A stretch of DNA of 64,000 nt from Mojavia pulchra JT2-VF2 (GTDB lineage: Bacteria > Cyanobacteriota > Cyanobacteriia > Cyanobacteriales > Nostocaceae): contig JAHHHN010000009.1 in NCBI GenBank assembly GCA_019359325.1, forward strand, positions 62,001 through 126,000, in the 5' to 3' direction. A model generated the notes under the pieces. The model was not told where the DNA came from and made no database searches. It saw only the letters and a program-made list of their open reading frames with translations. The translations under genes were made by a program, and so were the position numbers. How positions within the stretch are numbered: position 1 is the stretch's first letter; every line of letters starts with the position of its first letter. Below, piece by piece: positions 16,974-25,968 of this stretch.

Positions 16974-18866
16974 ATGACTGCTTCATCACAAAATAATTCG
17001 ATAAATTCTTCCATCACTGAGAGCCTGGACGTAGCTAGGCAGACATATCAATACAATTACAGCCATATCCCACCTATACCAATGGTGGATCAGCTTCCTC
17101 CTGCGGAACGGTTCACCACTAACTGGTATTTTTTATTAGCCCAGCAGTTACGGGTTCTTTTCGTTAATACCCTAATCACCAACCGAGGCAATCGCGGTTC
17201 CGGGTCGATTCGTGATGATGTCAAATTGTTTATTCTCGAAGCGTTGGTTAAGGGCGCGATACCAGCGCGAATCAGCATTATTGCTAGGCTGCTGCAAATT
17301 GCCCCCCAGTTTCTAATTCAAGGACTATCCAAAGATTTACACGAACTCGATGATCTGTTGTTTTCGCTGCTCAAGGAAAACGGAGTTTTGATCCTCAGAG
17401 ATTCACTCAATCGGGTTATTAAGCTTTTGTATGAAGGACAGCCTACAGGACACGCAACCAGCCTCCAGGACTATGAAAAGTTGTTTCCGGTGATTGGTGC
17501 GCCGGCGATCGCTTACACTTTTCAAGAAGATGAAGTGTTTGCCTATATGCGCGTAGCTGGCTACAATCCCGTCATGATTAAGCAGGTAACCAGTCCTGGG
17601 AATAACTTCCCAGTCACAGACGAGCATTACCAGGCGGTGATGGGGAATGACGATTCCTTAGCAGCAGCCGGACAAGAAGGAAGGCTGTACTTAACAGACT
17701 ATAAAATTTTAGACGGTGCTATCAACGGTACATACCCACACTATCAAAAGTATGTTTATGCACCCATAGCACTGTTTGCATTACCTCAAGGCTCAGACCC
17801 TAACCGTTTACTGCGCCCTGTAGCCATTCAATGTGGGCAAACCCCAGGCCCAGATTACCCAATCATTACCCCTAACTCTGATAAGTACGCCTGGCTATTT
17901 GCCAAAACCGTTGTCCAAATAGCAGATGCCAATTTCCACGAAGCCGTTACCCACCTAGCCAGAACGCACCTATTCGTTGGCCCTTTTGTAATGGCGACTC
18001 ATCGGCAACTACCCGCCAGCCATCCCCTTAGTCTGTTGCTCCGCCCTCATTTTGAGGGCACTTTAGCAATTAATGATGCCGCCCAACGCAGCCTGATCGC
18101 TCGCGGCGGTGGAGTTGATCGATTACTCTCACCCACAATTGATAACTCGCGGGTTTTAGCAGTATACGGGTTACAAAGCTATGGCTTCAATAGTGCCATG
18201 TTACCAAAGCAATTTCAGCAGCGTGGCGTTGATGATTCCAACCTGCTGCCTGTTTATCCTTACCGGGATGATGCGCTGTTGGTTTGGGATGCGATTCATC
18301 AATGGGTATCAGATTACTTAAACCTTTACTACGCTACAGATGCAGACATTCAGAAGGACAAAGCTCTCCAAGCTTGGGCAGACGAAATTCAGGCTTTTGA
18401 TGGTGGGCGTATGTCTGATTTTGGGCAAAATGGAGGCATCCAGACGCGGGACTATCTAGTTGATGCCGCGACGCTGATTATTTTTACCGCCAGCGCCCAA
18501 CACGCTGCGGTTAACTTTCCGCAGAAAGACTTAATGGGTTATGCAGCAGCCTTACCATTGGCAGGTTATGTACCAGCCTCAATTCTTAAAGGAGAAGTAA
18601 CTGAGCAAGATTACCTCAATTTGCTTTCCCCCCTAGATCAGGCGCAACGGCAATATAACCTGCTTGGGTTGCTGGGTTCTGTATATTACAACAAGCTCGG
18701 TGATTATCCAGAGCAACACTTCACAAACCCGCAAGTAAAACCGTTGTTGCAAGCATTCCAAAGCAATCTCCAGCAAGTGGAAGCTACCATCAATCAACGC
18801 AATTTGCACCGCCCAGCCTATGAGTATCTCCTTCCTTCCAGAATTCCTCAAAGCATTAATATCTGA
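16974..18866 (+). CDS. Lipoxygenase
   Basis: A 630-residue bacterial lipoxygenase without the plant PLAT domain; it dioxygenates polyunsaturated fatty acids to hydroperoxides. The iron-site signature is perfect: His322-X4-His327-X4-His332-X17-His350-X8-His359. His327 and His332 correspond to soybean LOX-1 His499 and His504. The further ligands are His510 and Asn514 (QHAAVN) and the C-terminal Ile630. Ala370 (DAAQR) aligns with soybean Ala542, the Coffa site; Ala there predicts S-stereochemistry. Translation starts from an unusually strong GGAGGAGG site. A P450 gene and an unknown gene follow on the same strand. Confidence 0.95.
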   Translation: MTASSQNNSINSSITESLDVARQTYQYNYSHIPPIPMVDQLPPAERFTTNWYFLLAQQLRVLFVNTLITNRGNRGSGSIRDDVKLFILEALVKGAIPARISIIARLLQIAPQFLIQGLSKDLHELDDLLFSLLKENGVLILRDSLNRVIKLLYEGQPTGHATSLQDYEKLFPVIGAPAIAYTFQEDEVFAYMRVAGYNPVMIKQVTSPGNNFPVTDEHYQAVMGNDDSLAAAGQEGRLYLTDYKILDGAINGTYPHYQKYVYAPIALFALPQGSDPNRLLRPVAIQCGQTPGPDYPIITPNSDKYAWLFAKTVVQIADANFHEAVTHLARTHLFVGPFVMATHRQLPASHPLSLLLRPHFEGTLAINDAAQRSLIARGGGVDRLLSPTIDNSRVLAVYGLQSYGFNSAMLPKQFQQRGVDDSNLLPVYPYRDDALLVWDAIHQWVSDYLNLYYATDADIQKDKALQAWADEIQAFDGGRMSDFGQNGGIQTRDYLVDAATLIIFTASAQHAAVNFPQKDLMGYAAALPLAGYVPASILKGEVTEQDYLNLLSPLDQAQRQYNLLGLLGSVYYNKLGDYPEQHFTNPQVKPLLQAFQSNLQQVEATINQRNLHRPAYEYLLPSRIPQSINI

Positions 18867-18972
18867 AGTTAATGAGTGGTAAGTCATGAGTGCTGAGTGC
18901 TGAATATAGTTTTCTCCCCTGCACCCTGCACCCTGCTCCCCTGCTTCTTCCTAACCCTTTTATTTAAAGATT
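18867..18972. repeat. Short CCCTGCA-type heptamer stretch between lipoxygenase and P450 genes
   Basis: CCCTGCACCCTGCACCCTGC within 18915-18946 is a heptanucleotide STRR-type repeat of the kind spread through Nostoc genomes. It sits in the 106-bp gap and does not obviously end transcription. Confidence 0.6.
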
Positions 18973-20322
18973 ATGGAACTCAAAGATAAAGTCCTTAAAG
19001 GCCACGATCGCCAAATCGAGCTTTCATATCGCCTGGCTAAAGTCGGTTATAACAGTACAATTGGCAGACTGCTCCGCTTACGTGCCTACTATGCCGATGC
19101 TTTGATCATGCTCAGAGCCTGGAGGGACTTTCTCTACATCCGTAAGGAAAATATTGGAGACAAATATTTTGCTGTAGACCAAGCGATTATGCATACTTCT
19201 CACTCCCAAGTGAAAGAACTAATGCAGGTCGAGCCGCAATTACGGGGAAATGATTTAGGCATCATTAGAATATTGGCTCCTAGCTATTTGCTGAACAATC
19301 CCCTAAGTTTGGGAATGAACGGTAATGAACACACAGGAGTTCGTGCTGTTTTTTTGCAAGCCTTGCCAGAACCATCTGAACAGGTAGACGTTTTAGGACA
19401 TTTAGTTGATCAATCGCTCTTAAAAGCTGCCCAAGGAGGCAAATTACATATTGGAGATGATTTGCCAGGAATGATGCTGGCAATTTTGCACCAAGTTGTT
19501 TTCCAAATCTCATTATCTGAAGAAGAAATCACGGCATCGCGTGCTTATATTAAAGGTTTGCCTCTTGCATCCTTGCCAAATTTCTTTAGCAAATATCTGC
19601 TGGCGATTAGAACAGCGCCAAATACTCGACATCGCAAGCGTTTAATCGAGCGATACAAACAATCTCCAAAATGGGCATCATACATGGAAACAGGTGCCCG
19701 GTATGGCTTGAACGAACACCAAATTGCAAACAGCCTGTTTGATATGATTCATATCGCCGGAACTGCTGGAACAAGTGCGTTATTAGGATCTGTAATTGGT
19801 GTTTTGTGCCTGGATAATGCTTTAAGAAATGACGTAGTATCAGAAGTTAATGCAGTTTGGAATGGACAGGGAACTCCTAACGCCAACGCCCTAGAACAGT
19901 CAACCTTAATTACTAAAGTAATTCTAGAAACAGCGCGTCTTTATCCACCTGTGCGATTTGTCAGCCAACTTACCACTGAGTCGGGTGAAGTGGCGATCGC
20001 AAATCAGCGATGTCCATTTCAAAAAGGCACTCGTTTACTTGGCTCAATCTTCACGGCTAATCGGGACTCAAACCGATACAAAAATCCAGATGATTTTGAC
20101 GTGACGCGGGATTTTTCAGATATCTTATCTTGGAACGGCGAGGGACATGAGCGGGCTTGTCCTGGCAAATCTTTATCAATTGGCTTAATCCAGATTTTCT
20201 GTTTGTATTTGTTCAAAAAATATCAATGGAACTCAATTACAGAAGTCAAGTGGGATTTTGCAAACGTGACAGCCGTTACTCCTAATGATTTAGTGCTACA
20301 AGGCTTTGCTCAACAAGTTTGA
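18973..20322 (+). CDS. Cytochrome P450, probably acting on fatty-acid hydroperoxides
   Basis: A 449-residue P450 without membrane anchor. The K-helix ExxR is E319-R322 (ETARLYPPVRF). The heme loop is NGEGHERACPGKSLS with Cys396 as thiolate ligand, differing from the standard FxxGxRxCxG by lacking the leading Phe. The I-helix (DMIHIAGTAGTSALLGSV) lacks the acid-Thr pair that monooxygenases use to activate O2. That loss, with a lipoxygenase gene 106 bp upstream, suggests a hydroperoxide-rearranging or peroxygenase-type P450, in function like CYP74 or the P450 parts of fungal diol synthases (inference). The actual CYP family cannot be assigned by eye. Confidence 0.85.
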   Translation: MELKDKVLKGHDRQIELSYRLAKVGYNSTIGRLLRLRAYYADALIMLRAWRDFLYIRKENIGDKYFAVDQAIMHTSHSQVKELMQVEPQLRGNDLGIIRILAPSYLLNNPLSLGMNGNEHTGVRAVFLQALPEPSEQVDVLGHLVDQSLLKAAQGGKLHIGDDLPGMMLAILHQVVFQISLSEEEITASRAYIKGLPLASLPNFFSKYLLAIRTAPNTRHRKRLIERYKQSPKWASYMETGARYGLNEHQIANSLFDMIHIAGTAGTSALLGSVIGVLCLDNALRNDVVSEVNAVWNGQGTPNANALEQSTLITKVILETARLYPPVRFVSQLTTESGEVAIANQRCPFQKGTRLLGSIFTANRDSNRYKNPDDFDVTRDFSDILSWNGEGHERACPGKSLSIGLIQIFCLYLFKKYQWNSITEVKWDFANVTAVTPNDLVLQGFAQQV

Positions 20323-20360
20323 GTTAAGTGCGATCGCACCAAGGGCGGATCGCACTTAAC
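20323..20360 (+). terminator. 13-bp perfect stem-loop containing HIP1-type sequence after the P450 gene
   Basis: GTTAAGTGCGATC, 12-base loop, GATCGCACTTAAC directly after the stop codon. There is no T tract, so it may stabilise RNA or attenuate rather than terminate; the following gene is still on the same strand 105 bp on. Confidence 0.45.
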
Positions 20361-20465
20361 GCACTAAATAAGTAATGTCCAAACTGGGAAAGCATATCTT
20401 GTTTTCCTCCCACATATTCACAGATTGGCAACAATCACTGCCTCAATTACAAATTACGAAATAAT

Positions 20466-21038
20466 ATGGCTGAAGCGATCGAGAAAAAGCAACTCGAAAA
20501 TATTGCAACCTGGATGATTCCCATCCAAGAAACAAACTTACCACCTGCCCTCAAGGGCGTTTTCTTTATGGATGGCAATCCGCTTCCAGACGATTGCATC
20601 ACAATGTACAACTTAGAATGGGATGCTCAGAACCAATCCTTGGTTTTACCTGTCTTTGCCCCAGTACAGTGGACTTTCCATAACTCGATTCTAGGATGGT
20701 TATTGCTTCGTGCTGCCCAATTATCTCGCTTCGCTTACAAAATTCAGTTTGAAGATGAAATGTTGCAGCAAGCGCAAATTATACCCTTTACTTTTGGGCT
20801 GAAGATTCCCAGGTGGATTGTAAATCTTACAATGAGTCAAGACGAAAACTCTAAAAATGGAGATATTTGGAAACGAAGAAACGTTTGGTTCGGCGGAATT
20901 CCACGAATTGGCGAGTATACACTGCGTAGGATTGTAGATGAAGATGGTAACTACACTCCCGCCTTCAAAGATATGCTTGCCAAGGTGCAAAACGACTGTT
21001 TGGTGATTGTAAATAACTCAAAAGACAAAACCTCTTAG
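20466..21038 (+). CDS. Protein of unknown function downstream of lipoxygenase and P450
   Basis: A 190-residue protein that I do not recognise. It has no signal peptide; a weak hydrophobic stretch (FHNSILGWLLLRAAQLSRFAY) lies at about residues 70-90. It is rich in Trp and aromatic residues (WTFHNSILGW, PRWIVNL, WKRRNVWFGGIPRIGEY), which could form a lipid-contacting surface. The gene lies 143 bp after the P450 stop, past a stem-loop, in the same direction. It may be an accessory protein or a third enzyme of an oxylipin pathway. Start ATG at 20466, without a clear ribosome-binding site. Confidence 0.7.
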   Translation: MAEAIEKKQLENIATWMIPIQETNLPPALKGVFFMDGNPLPDDCITMYNLEWDAQNQSLVLPVFAPVQWTFHNSILGWLLLRAAQLSRFAYKIQFEDEMLQQAQIIPFTFGLKIPRWIVNLTMSQDENSKNGDIWKRRNVWFGGIPRIGEYTLRRIVDEDGNYTPAFKDMLAKVQNDCLVIVNNSKDKTS

Positions 21039-21101
21039 TTTAGGCAGAAGACAGTCCCAAGTCTCCTTGGGGGACTTGGGGACTAGGGGAGAAATTCGTA
21101 C

Positions 21102-21797
21102 TCAGCATTCAGCAACTTTACCGCAATTTTGATTAGCAGGTACAGCTTCTAGAATCTTTTTAGGCATGGGCAGGTTGAGGTTGTTCATCACTTCAATAAA
21201 CTGGCTACGACTGCGTCCGGTAAATCGGGGATTCCAGAGTTTTTCTTCGCCAATGGTAGACACTGTTCGCCCTTGATAGTCGTGAGCAGGATACACCAAG
21301 ATATCATCTGGTAGCGTGAATAGTTTTTGCGTGACGGCATCATACAATGCTCCAGCATCGCCATTTTGGAAGTCAGTACGACCGCAACCCCGAATAAATA
21401 GTGCATCCCCGGTTAATAGGTGAGTACCGTTGACTAGGTAAGCCATGTGGCTATCAGTATGACCTGGAGTGGCGATCGCCTGAATCACTATGCTACCCAA
21501 TTGCAAAGTTTTACCATCGCTAATGTAGCGGTCTGCACATATAGCCTGAGCATTTTGAGGCAAAATACCCAAGCAACCAGTTGATTCCCTCAGCTTGTCG
21601 GTTCCGGTGATGTGATCAGCATGAATGTGTGTTTCTAGGCAGTATTGCAGGGTTAGCCCCAATTCTCGCAACATCTGAAGGTCACGTTCAACTTGCTCTA
21701 ACACAGGATCAACCAGGATAGCCGCTTTGGTTAATTGATCGGCAATTAAATAGGTGTAGGTACTCGATTCTTTATCGAATATTTGACGAAATAGCAT
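21102..21797 (-). CDS. Persulfide dioxygenase (ETHE1-like) metallo-beta-lactamase-fold protein
   Basis: A 231-residue MBL-fold hydrolase/oxygenase. The metal motif THIHADH is followed by GTDKLRE, ATPGHTDSHM, LLTGDALFIRGCGRTDF and VYPAHDYQGR. The GCGRTDFQ and AHDY(Q/K)GRTVS blocks, with the C-terminal LWNPRF, are typical of ETHE1/SdoA-type persulfide dioxygenases rather than glyoxalase II. It would oxidise glutathione persulfide to sulfite in the cytoplasm. The ATG at 21795-21797 is chosen because MLFRQ is the usual start and GGAG lies upstream; five extra residues are possible. Confidence 0.85.
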   Translation of the reverse strand: MLFRQIFDKESSTYTYLIADQLTKAAILVDPVLEQVERDLQMLRELGLTLQYCLETHIHADHITGTDKLRESTGCLGILPQNAQAICADRYISDGKTLQLGSIVIQAIATPGHTDSHMAYLVNGTHLLTGDALFIRGCGRTDFQNGDAGALYDAVTQKLFTLPDDILVYPAHDYQGRTVSTIGEEKLWNPRFTGRSRSQFIEVMNNLNLPMPKKILEAVPANQNCGKVAEC

Positions 21798-22196
21798 GGC
21801 AGGCTTCTCCAATCAAATCAATGGATTGCCAATAAACCAATCCCTTTGAACAGCAGCATAAGATTTGCAAGCAAAAGATTTCAGTAACTCCTGCGCCAAA
21901 TTAGCAGCCTACACACGAGCGAGTTTATGCCTTGAGGCTGGATGTAAAGGTGTAATATCAAGCCCGGTTAATCACTTATAATTACCGCATCTGTACAAAA
22001 ATCGTAAAAGCCTCTTTCCCCTGCTCCCTGCTCCCTGCTCCCTGCCCCCTACCTTTCTTGTCATTACTCGGCAGTCTAGTAGTATGTGTGCAAAATTTTC
22101 CAAATATCAGCCGCGCACTCGCTTGTCAATGAGTACATATTTCATGTACTGATAAAAGAATAGTTAAAATAAAGTTTTGTGAAGCGAGGGCTAGGT
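21798..22196. other. 399-bp divergent spacer between the MBL and glgA genes
   Basis: No gene seen. CTCCCTGCTCCCTGCTCCCTG at about 22021-22050 is a heptanucleotide STRR-type repeat. Promoters for both divergent genes must lie here, but I cannot place them. Confidence 0.55.
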
Positions 22197-23675
22197 ATGT
22201 ACATTGTACAGATTGCCTCGGAATGCGCTCCTGTAATTAAAGCGGGAGGTTTAGGAGATGTCGTTTACGGGCTAAGTCGGGAATTAGAGATTCGCGGAAA
22301 TTGCGTTGAGCTAATTCTACCCAAGTATGATTGTATGCGCTACGACCATATTTGGGGACTTCATGATGCCTACATGAATTTGTGGGTGCCTTGGTATGGT
22401 GGTGCAATTCACTGTTCTGTGTACTGCGGTTGGGTACATGGACGGGTGTGTTTCTTCATTGAACCCCACAGTGAGGACAATTTCTTTAATCGCGGCTGTT
22501 ATTACGGTTGCGATGATGACAATATGCGTTTTGCGTTCTTCAGCAAAGCAGCTTTAGAATTTCTGCTCAGAAGCAATAAGCGACCTGATATCATCCATTG
22601 TCATGATTGGCAGACAGGTTTAGTACCAGTCATGCTCTATGAAATTTACAAATATCATGGCATGGAGTATCAGCGAGTTTGCTACACCATCCACAACTTT
22701 AAGCATCAGGGAATAGGTGGTGTTGAGACTCTGAAAGCAACAGGATTAAATCAAGAAGCTTATTATTTCCAGTACGATAAGCTACGTGACAACTTTAACC
22801 CCTTTGCCTTGAACTTTATGAAAGGGGGTATTGTTTACTCCAACGCTGTCACCACAGTTTCACCTCACCACGCTTGGGAAGCCCAAAATACAGATGTTGG
22901 CTGCGGTTTAGGTCATACCTTATATTTGCAGCAAGATAAATTCACTGGGGTTCTCAACGGTATTGATTACGATTTTTGGAATCCCGAAACCGACCGTTAC
23001 ATCCCCTACAACTACAGCCGAGATGATTTTGAACAAAAAGCATATAACAAAAAAGCCCTGCAAGAGCGGCTGATGTTACGCCATACCGATAAACCACTTG
23101 TGGCTTATATCGGTCGCTTAGATAATCAAAAAGGTGTACATCTTGTTCATCACGCAATTTATTACGCCCTAGAAAAAGGAGCGCAATTTGTATTACTGGG
23201 TTCAGCCACAGAAGCAGGAATAAATGCTCATTTCCGGCATGAAAAAGAATTTTTAAATAATAATGCTGATGTGCATTTAGAACTGGGCTTTAACGAAGAG
23301 TTATCTCATCTAATTTATGCTGGGGCAGATATGATTATTGTCCCTAGTAATTATGAGCCTTGTGGGTTAACTCAGATGATCGGCTTTAAGTACGGCACTG
23401 TACCTATTGTTCGCGGTGTAGGTGGATTGGTAAATACGGTATTTGACCGAGACTACGACCAGAACTTACCCCCAGAAAAACGCAATGGCTATGTATTTTA
23501 CGATACTGATTATCATGCTCTTGAGTCCGCGATGGAGCGGGCGATCGCTTTGTGGTATGAGTATCCTGAAGAGTTTCGCAAACTAGCTATTCAGGGGATG
23601 AAATACGACTACTCGTGGAATGTTCCAGGAGCGCAATATTTAGAAATTTACGACTGGATAAAACACAAGTGGTAA
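22197..23675 (+). CDS. glgA: Glycogen/starch synthase (GT5), second cyanobacterial type
   Basis: A 492-residue ADP-glucose:glucan glucosyltransferase. The N-terminal KAGGLGD motif (Lys15) binds the sugar nucleotide. HCHDWQTGLVP, YTIHNFKHQG and LNGIDYDFWNP are GT5 landmarks. The C-terminal half has YIGRLDNQKGV, PSNYEPCGLTQ and VRGVGGL (the second, conserved nucleotide/glucan region). Nostocales carry two GlgA types; the MYIVQIASECAPV start resembles the one usually called GlgA2 (recollection). The ATG at 22197 follows GAGGG; the GTG at 22179 is an alternative start. No other glycogen genes are adjacent. Confidence 0.9.
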   Translation: MYIVQIASECAPVIKAGGLGDVVYGLSRELEIRGNCVELILPKYDCMRYDHIWGLHDAYMNLWVPWYGGAIHCSVYCGWVHGRVCFFIEPHSEDNFFNRGCYYGCDDDNMRFAFFSKAALEFLLRSNKRPDIIHCHDWQTGLVPVMLYEIYKYHGMEYQRVCYTIHNFKHQGIGGVETLKATGLNQEAYYFQYDKLRDNFNPFALNFMKGGIVYSNAVTTVSPHHAWEAQNTDVGCGLGHTLYLQQDKFTGVLNGIDYDFWNPETDRYIPYNYSRDDFEQKAYNKKALQERLMLRHTDKPLVAYIGRLDNQKGVHLVHHAIYYALEKGAQFVLLGSATEAGINAHFRHEKEFLNNNADVHLELGFNEELSHLIYAGADMIIVPSNYEPCGLTQMIGFKYGTVPIVRGVGGLVNTVFDRDYDQNLPPEKRNGYVFYDTDYHALESAMERAIALWYEYPEEFRKLAIQGMKYDYSWNVPGAQYLEIYDWIKHKW

Positions 23676-23698
23676 TGTAATACCAATTTGACATGGGT

Positions 23699-23726
23699 AG
23701 GGGCACAACATTGTTGTGCCCTTAGT
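23699..23726. repeat. GGGCACAACA-TTG-TTGTGCCC palindrome, copy 1
   Basis: A perfect 10-bp stem after the glgA stop. A second copy with the same flanks (GTAGGGGCACAAC...GCCCTTA) is at 58076-58102, also just after a gene, and a decayed half copy lies at 7840-7860. It may serve as a 3' hairpin, although no T tract follows. The rest of the 282-bp gap holds nothing recognisable. Confidence 0.65.
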
Positions 23727-23957
23727 GTTATCTGTACTCCTTTTAGTGGTGGAATGAGTTTACCAACAGCATATATAGCAATCCGATTTGATTTCTGAAT
23801 CACTCGTAGAGGTAAGGGACTGGGGATTGGGGACTGGGAAGAAGGAATAAAGGTGTACTGAATTTTGTTCAAAAATCAAATATGAGTCCTATATATCAAG
23901 GCTCAATGTACAGTAGACTCCAAAAAATCTGCATTTAGTGTGTTATCACCTTAGCAA

Positions 23958-25844
23958 TTGACATCTCCAAACAAGCAACCTGCTATTTCGTTGGAGAGCG
24001 GTTATTTAGGTGAGGATAGAATTTTGGGGTTGATTTGTTGGGCTATCTCCTATTTTCGTCGTGATGCAGCACTCATCGGCTTCCTGTTCCTGATGATAGG
24101 AGTTTCGGTAATTCTGAATCTTCTCTATGCTTGGCCCATAGCGATTCTCGTCGATACGGTGCTGAACGTGACGCCGCACGAAAACTGGATTCATAAGCTT
24201 TTGCTTGCCCCTTTTGGTGAGAGCAAAATAGCACAAGTGCTGGGCATGGCGTTTCTGGAAATGCTGATCAAAATTCTCCAGGAAACCGTATGGATGGTGC
24301 GGCTGATGCTCAGTAGCCAGATCAAGTGTAATGGGACGGCGCGAGTCCGCACTGAACTGTACGAAAAGCTTCAGAACCTTAGCCTCTCGTGGTATCGTAC
24401 CCGTTCGCAGGGCGATACCATTTATCGTTTGAGCTACGATAGCCTTGGCCCTTGGGGAATCCTCGATACTTTTATCGGCTCAGTGGCAGCTACGGTGACT
24501 CTCGTGGGGATGCTAGTGATTATGCTGCTTCGGAGCGTTCCACTCACGCTGTTCGCACTGTCCATCACTCCCTTTCTGATTGCTGCCAACTTATACTTTA
24601 GTCCCAAAATTCGCGATCGCGCCGCCGAATCGAAGCGTACCGATGCCAATTTCACGACAACTGCCCAACACGCGCTCGCCGCAATGCCCTTAATTCAAGC
24701 ATTTGGACGCCAAGAACAGGAAGCAGATCGATTTAAAAATGCTGTTACTCAAAGTGTCACAGCCTCAATGCAACTCAGTTGGCAAGAGAATTTATATCCG
24801 CTTGCCATTCAAGTCATCTTTGCACTCGGCAAAGCGGTGATATTCGGCTATGGCGGTTGGCTGGTGTATCATGACCAGTTTTTGCACCCTGTAGCAGGGG
24901 GAGTGACTTGCGGTGACCTCATCGTGTTCATGACTTACCTTGGGCAACTCTGGGAACCCCTTGGATGGGTACTCGGATTTACCACGAAGATCCAAACTTA
25001 CGTTGCTTCCTGCGAACGAGTTTTGGAAATTATCGCCGAGAAACCGTCCGTAGTTGATGAACCGTCTGCGGCACTCTTGCCTGTGAAACCTCGTACTCTC
25101 ACCCTCACAGAAGTAAGCTTCGGATATCGCCCAGAGACTATGATTCTGCGTGGTATCTCGGCTAGAATTGAGCCAGGTGAAATGGTCGCCTTCTTGGGAG
25201 CGAGTGGTACGGGAAAAAGTACACTCCTTAATCTTATTCCACGTTTTTACGACCCTACCGGGGGAGTAATTCAGCTTGACAACTATAATATCCGTTCTGT
25301 GCGGCTATCTGACCTTCGCAAACATATAGCTCTTGTCTCACAGGAGAGTACGCTCTTCCCGGATACTATTCTGGAAAACTTGAGGTATGGTTGCGAAGAG
25401 ATTTCCTTTGAAAAAATTGAAGCTGCTGTCCGGGAGGCGGGTGCGTCGGAGTTCATTGAAATGCTCCCCAATGGCTACGAAACTGAGATTATTGAAGGAG
25501 GGCAGAATCTTTCAGGCGGTCAGCGCCAACGGCTAGCAATTGCCCGTGCGCTCCTCACGGATGCACCTATTCTAGTTCTTGATGAGCCAACAAGCGCTCT
25601 CGATCCTGCCCACGAGCAATGGGTCATGGAAACACTCCAGCGAATCCGAGGGACGCGGACGGTGATTATCGTCACCCATCGTCTGGAAACTGTCCAGTCT
25701 TGCGATCGCATCTTTGTTCTTCAGCATGGCTTTATTGCCGAGTCTGGCACTCATGCCGATCTCGTTGCACGGCAAGGCGTATATGCTCAAATCCTCCAGC
25801 CTGCGATCGCTCATGGTGCTTGTAGACTACATCAGCGAGCGTAG
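23958..25844 (+). CDS. ABC exporter half-transporter (fused permease and ATPase)
   Basis: A 628-residue ABCB/MsbA-like protein. Six transmembrane helices lie in about residues 25-330. The ATPase domain follows: Walker A GASGTGKST, Q-loop ALVSQEST, signature LSGGQRQRLAIARA, Walker B ILVLDEPTSALD, and the H-loop VTHR. The substrate is unknown; adjacent genes give no hint. The only start in frame is a TTG at 23958, just after an in-frame stop, so the start is uncertain. The coding sequence looks richer in G+C at third positions than its neighbours (for example around 24300-25700), suggesting transfer. Its 3' end is partly copied at 30491-30585. Confidence 0.88.
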   Translation: MTSPNKQPAISLESGYLGEDRILGLICWAISYFRRDAALIGFLFLMIGVSVILNLLYAWPIAILVDTVLNVTPHENWIHKLLLAPFGESKIAQVLGMAFLEMLIKILQETVWMVRLMLSSQIKCNGTARVRTELYEKLQNLSLSWYRTRSQGDTIYRLSYDSLGPWGILDTFIGSVAATVTLVGMLVIMLLRSVPLTLFALSITPFLIAANLYFSPKIRDRAAESKRTDANFTTTAQHALAAMPLIQAFGRQEQEADRFKNAVTQSVTASMQLSWQENLYPLAIQVIFALGKAVIFGYGGWLVYHDQFLHPVAGGVTCGDLIVFMTYLGQLWEPLGWVLGFTTKIQTYVASCERVLEIIAEKPSVVDEPSAALLPVKPRTLTLTEVSFGYRPETMILRGISARIEPGEMVAFLGASGTGKSTLLNLIPRFYDPTGGVIQLDNYNIRSVRLSDLRKHIALVSQESTLFPDTILENLRYGCEEISFEKIEAAVREAGASEFIEMLPNGYETEIIEGGQNLSGGQRQRLAIARALLTDAPILVLDEPTSALDPAHEQWVMETLQRIRGTRTVIIVTHRLETVQSCDRIFVLQHGFIAESGTHADLVARQGVYAQILQPAIAHGACRLHQRA

Positions 25845-25874
25845 TAGTGATTAAGCGGTAGTAAGAGCGATCGC
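25803..25874. repeat. Direct repeat, left copy, at the ABC gene 3' end
   Basis: GCGATCGCTCATGGTGCTTG and the following 10 bases match 30491-30520 with about three mismatches; GCGGTAGTAAGAGCGATCGC at 25855-25874 is identical to 30566-30585. The left copy lies partly inside the coding end of the ABC gene. Confidence 0.7.
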
Positions 25875-25968
25875 ACTTCGAGAAAGATAGCGTTTACCTG
25901 ACACAAATTCAATAATTAAATTGATTAACTTGTAGATGCAATCGACGCAATAAAGCTATTTCTAGAGA

